A stretch of DNA of 8,671 bases from an uncultured Lachnospiraceae bacterium (GTDB lineage: Bacteria; Bacillota; Clostridia; Lachnospirales; Lachnospiraceae), in assembly GCA_902803245.1 (NCBI GenBank), contig CADCPJ010000117.1, positions 1-8,671 on the forward strand, given 5' to 3'. Within the stretch, counting starts at the first letter, position 1. The number at the start of each line of letters is the position of its first letter. Of the stretch, positions 6,169 through 8,671 are shown in pieces. The notes beneath the pieces were generated by a model, which was not told the DNA's origin, did no database searches, and worked only from the letters and a program-made list of their open reading frames with translations. Position numbers and translations under genes: made by a program.

Positions 6169-7095
6169 ATGGCGAATCATATCAAGCTGTCTCATATGAG
6201 TCACTGGAAGACCATTCCCTATAAACAGATCGACAATTTCCGGGATTACTATTACGAGGACAAGTCGAACAGCTGCTACTATGAGGACTGGGACCGGATC
6301 TTAAGATATCACAAGGCCACCGGCTACGACGGCATCGAGCTGGCTCCCTGGGATCTCCCGGAGATCCTCGGCCTCTTTAAGACCCCGGCGGAATATACCG
6401 CTTTCGCAGCGGACCACGGCATCGAAGTGAGCGGCATGTTCCATGGCTGCGACGACTCCCACATCGCGGAAAAGCACGGCGAAGTGGTCGCCGCCGGCAG
6501 GTCCGCGGTGGACACGCTGAAGGCTTTCGGCGGCAGGCACTTAAATACCTGCCCCGGAAACAATTACTACGGAAACGGGCCTCTTGATGCCGAGGGACTT
6601 AAGAATATCGCCTCCTGCCTCAACGAGATCGGCGAGTATGCGGAAGGAAACGGCATCAAGCTCGGCATCCACAACGAGTTCTTCTGCGTCACCAACAAGG
6701 AGAACCACAGACAGCTCATCGAGCTCACGGATCCGAGATGCGTCCATTACTGTCTGGACACGGCCCAGGTCGTCCTCATGGGCGACGACGTGATCGATTT
6801 CTACGAGACCTACAAGGACCGGATCTGCACGTTCCACTGGAAGGACACGGCGGACCTGGGCGTGGCGGACGAGATCCGCTACGCGAAGGACGTGGAGATC
6901 TGTGACGACGGACACCGCTGGTTCTGGGAGCCGGGTGAGGGGTGCCTTCCTATGGTCGAGCTGTGGAAGCGCGTCGCGGCCCACGGCTTTAAGGGATGGG
7001 TCACCGTCGAGGACGACGGGGCGCCGGATTATCTCGCGGCGATGGCGCTGTCCTCCTACTACATGAAGCAGGTGCTGGGAAAAATTTATTGGTAA
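6169..7095 (+). CDS. Sugar phosphate isomerase/epimerase, TIM-barrel (B)
   Basis: This 308-residue soluble protein is of the xylose isomerase-like TIM-barrel superfamily. It carries the full expected metal set: Glu170 (IHNEFF), Asp197 (CLDTAQ), His223 within FHWKDT (the common HxKD motif) and Glu281 (TVEDD). In many relatives the Asp motif reads DxxH; here the His is Gln200. The N-terminal part holds YYEDWDRILRY and GYDGIEL, also found in the partial paralog from 8352. AAGGAGA at 6154-6160 and ATG 6169 define the start. An ATG at 6115, abutting the previous stop, would add 18 residues encoded by the palindrome and is rejected. The 54-base gap to gene A and the shared strand suggest one operon. 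B is likely a working isomerase or epimerase; A may be its partner. Confidence 0.85.
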   Translation: MANHIKLSHMSHWKTIPYKQIDNFRDYYYEDKSNSCYYEDWDRILRYHKATGYDGIELAPWDLPEILGLFKTPAEYTAFAADHGIEVSGMFHGCDDSHIAEKHGEVVAAGRSAVDTLKAFGGRHLNTCPGNNYYGNGPLDAEGLKNIASCLNEIGEYAEGNGIKLGIHNEFFCVTNKENHRQLIELTDPRCVHYCLDTAQVVLMGDDVIDFYETYKDRICTFHWKDTADLGVADEIRYAKDVEICDDGHRWFWEPGEGCLPMVELWKRVAAHGFKGWVTVEDDGAPDYLAAMALSSYYMKQVLGKIYW

Positions 7096-7137
7096 AGCAT
7101 CAGAGGCTGCGCGTTTGGCTCCAAACATTTCACCTAA

Positions 7138-7171
7138 GACAAGGGACATCTGCTTAAAGATATCCCTTGTC
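7138..7171 (+). terminator. Hairpin after gene B, probable terminator
   Basis: GACAAGGGA (7138-7146) pairs with TCCCTTGTC (7163-7171). After one mismatch, ATCT/AGAT extends the stem to a GCTTAA loop. It lies 43 bases after the stop codon, followed by ATTTTAAAT, a short T-run. It is likely a terminator of moderate strength and may be related to the GACAA.GGGGA palindromes. Confidence 0.55.
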
Positions 7172-7228
7172 ATTTTAAATGGATATCTTTTTGAGAATCT
7201 TTTCCGAATGTATTAGGAAATTGAAAGT

Positions 7229-7258
7229 TTGATAGGGGAAATGAGGAAATTGTATCAT
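7229..7258 (+). promoter_or_regulatory. Candidate promoter for the second isomerase pair (A'-B')
   Basis: TTGATA (7229-7234), an 18-base spacer and TATCAT (7253-7258) lie in an AT-richer patch (about 7170-7260) that stands out from the GC-rich surroundings. The predicted leader is about 95 bases. There is no GGAAAAGCG box, so this pair may be regulated differently from A-B. Confidence 0.4.
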
Positions 7259-7358
7259 AAGATCAGTGAAAGGGATGAAGCACCCGGGTATTTCAAAAAG
7301 CTTCGGTGCAAAGCCCAAACGATTATCAGGAATAACCTTAAGAAGGGAGACAGATGAG

Positions 7359-8348
7359 ATGAAAGCAGTAGCAAGCTACGGGATCGTCAACGCGGACACC
7401 AGCGGGCCCGGCGCATTCCTTCGGGCCGCAAAGTGGTACTGGGATGAGCTGACCGATATGTTCGCCGCGGCGGGATTTACGTCCGTGATGATCCCCATGG
7501 TTCCGAATACGGAAAATGTTTCGAGAAACGGAGCTCCGATCTGCACGGCTTCCGTAAAGACGCGCTTCGGTTCCCCGGCAGGGTATCTCAGGTACCTGAA
7601 TGAGAAGGGGATTGAATCAGTGGAGGCCATCGGAATCTCCGCCCAGAGCATGTACAACTCGCTCTTTGAGACCGGTCTCCCCATAGAGAGGTTTTTCGAC
7701 GGATTCTATGACTACGCGATGGATGCGGCAGAAGCTCTCGCCGAGCTGAAAGGAAGCACGCTTCTTGCTTCCCCGACACCCGGAATCGGTTTTCTCATGG
7801 AGCAGTTCCGGGGCGATGAGGCGAAGATCGAGGATTTCCGCAAATCTTCCGCGGAGTGCATGAACCGCATCGGCGAGGCGGTGAGGGGCCTTGGCGTGAA
7901 CCTCTCTATCCGGAATGAATACTGGACGCTGATGAGAGGCGCCCTGATCGAAGAATACATGAAGCTTCTTGACCCCGAAAAGGTCTCCTTTGCTCCGGAT
8001 CCCGCGCATCTCTTCATAGCCGGCGCGGATTATATGGACATCATAAGGAAATACGCGGGACAGGCGAAGACCGTGTGCTTCACCGACACGAAGTTCCGCG
8101 ATGAGCAGGAAGCCTATCGGACCATCTCCCCGGAGTTCCCGCAGGACGGCGCGGCCCAGAGGGTATACTGGGATCTCGGCTTCGGCGACATGGACTTTGA
8201 CGGAATCTACGCCGCATTAAAAGAGAGCGGATTTGACGGGCCGGTGCTCCTTGACTCCAGGTACTCTCTCGACATCCCGAAGGGAATCCTCCGGATGAGG
8301 ACTTTCTGGAACCGCCTCGAAAAGAATTACGCAGGGAAGGAGATCTAA
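7359..8348 (+). CDS. Sugar phosphate isomerase/epimerase-like TIM-barrel protein (A', paralog of A)
   Basis: This 329-residue soluble TIM-barrel protein is homologous to 5173-6114 along its length, most clearly in the C-terminal half: NEYW, AGAD, FTDT, PEFP, DLG.G..DF and FDGPVLL. Ligand-type positions read Glu187, Asp214 (within PDPAH, so the DxxH His217 is kept), Cys240 where A has His231 (CFTDT against HFTDT), and Asp299 where a Glu is usual. AGGGAG at 7344-7349 and ATG 7359 fit the start of A (both read WDE at 28-30). An in-frame ATG at 7266 would add 31 residues without homology to A and is rejected. It is followed three bases later by B', so the two are almost certainly co-translated. 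The substrate is unknown, and loss of catalysis is possible. Confidence 0.8.
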   Translation: MKAVASYGIVNADTSGPGAFLRAAKWYWDELTDMFAAAGFTSVMIPMVPNTENVSRNGAPICTASVKTRFGSPAGYLRYLNEKGIESVEAIGISAQSMYNSLFETGLPIERFFDGFYDYAMDAAEALAELKGSTLLASPTPGIGFLMEQFRGDEAKIEDFRKSSAECMNRIGEAVRGLGVNLSIRNEYWTLMRGALIEEYMKLLDPEKVSFAPDPAHLFIAGADYMDIIRKYAGQAKTVCFTDTKFRDEQEAYRTISPEFPQDGAAQRVYWDLGFGDMDFDGIYAALKESGFDGPVLLDSRYSLDIPKGILRMRTFWNRLEKNYAGKEI

Positions 8349-8351
8349 GTG

Positions 8352-8671
8352 ATGGAAATGAGGAATATCAATTACACTTATATGACGAATCTCTGGGGCG
8401 TAATCAACTACAAGAAGATCAACAGCTTTGACGAGTGGTATATGGGCGACTTCGGAAATGCCTACTACTACCAGGACTGGGACAAGATCCTCCGCTACTT
8501 TGCCGGCGCCGGTTTCAAGGGCATCGAGATCATGGTCTTCTCCGTCCCCAGCATCCGGAACGCCTTCGGCTCCATGAAGAACTTTAAGGATTTCGCCAAA
8601 GAGCGCGGCATCGAGCGGATCACGGGCATGTTCTCGCATCACGTCGGATCTCAGGACAAGAGAAACCACGA
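8352..8671 (+). CDS. Sugar phosphate isomerase/epimerase, N-terminal part (B', paralog of B; runs off window)
   Basis: The frame is open from ATG 8352 to the window edge (106 codons). It starts three bases after the A' stop, with AAGGAG at 8337-8342 inside the end of A'; ATG 8358 is an alternative start. The N-terminal region matches B closely: NYKKINSF against PYKQIDNF, YYYQDWDKILRY against CYYEDWDRILRY, GFKGIEI against GYDGIEL, and GMFSHH against GMFHGC. This makes it the N-terminal third of a TIM-barrel isomerase/epimerase. The metal-binding residues lie beyond the window, so its activity cannot be judged. Confidence 0.8.
   Translation, partial: MEMRNINYTYMTNLWGVINYKKINSFDEWYMGDFGNAYYYQDWDKILRYFAGAGFKGIEIMVFSVPSIRNAFGSMKNFKDFAKERGIERITGMFSHHVGSQDKRNH

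Noticed and set aside
7266..7358. 31-residue N-terminal extension of gene A'
   Set aside because: It has no similarity to A and no good ribosome binding site, and it would start at about the predicted transcription start. ATG 7359 has AGGGAG at suitable distance.
1..8671. CRISPR arrays, tRNA or rRNA genes, insertion sequences, phage genes or a defence system
   Set aside because: No regularly spaced repeats, cloverleaf, rRNA core, transposase, phage or defence-type protein was seen. The window reads as a metabolic locus.

Overview
The window is a GC-rich, densely coding stretch in which every credible gene lies on the + strand. Its protein families are typical of carbohydrate catabolism in Bacillota: a PTS IIC permease, a PRD/EIIA-type regulator, a Gfo/Idh/MocA dehydrogenase, and TIM-barrel sugar isomerase/epimerase-like proteins. 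Together with strong AAGGAGG-type ribosome binding sites and REP-like palindromes behind stop codons, this suggests a high-GC member of Clostridia, perhaps Lachnospiraceae-like. That placement is an inference; there is no rRNA, tRNA or marker gene to fix it.

Layout: 1-162 is the 3' end of an unassigned gene. 259-1350 is a stand-alone PTS EIIC-type permease, closed by a near-perfect palindrome with a T-tract. A promoter then precedes a Gfo/Idh/MocA oxidoreductase (1547-2722), which ends in a clear rho-independent terminator. An intergenic region with two adjacent inverted repeats over a candidate promoter leads to a 651-residue regulator (3015-4970) with HTH, PRD, EIIB-like and EIIA-like parts. 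After a second copy of the palindrome family and a second copy of the promoter arrangement come two pairs of TIM-barrel proteins: A (5173-6114) and B (6169-7095), then, after an AT-richer gap with a hairpin and a promoter, A' (7359-8348) and B' (8352 to the window edge). A and A' are paralogs, and so are B and B'. The two-gene module has therefore been duplicated in tandem and diverged.

How it may work together (inference): a sugar, polyol or related compound enters through the permease, is oxidised or reduced by the NAD(P)-dependent dehydrogenase, and is rearranged by the isomerase/epimerase-like proteins. The PRD-type regulator controls the locus. The oxidoreductase gene and gene A share a matching promoter layout: TTG-type -35, 17-base spacer, TATACT -10, and a GGAAAAGCG box just upstream of the -35. 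They may be co-regulated. The substrate cannot be read from the sequence.

The most unusual points are the duplicated A-B module, the altered metal-site residues in A and A' compared with the intact set in B, a regulator that seems to have lost its PRD histidines and EIIB cysteine while keeping the EIIA histidine, and the twin promoters.
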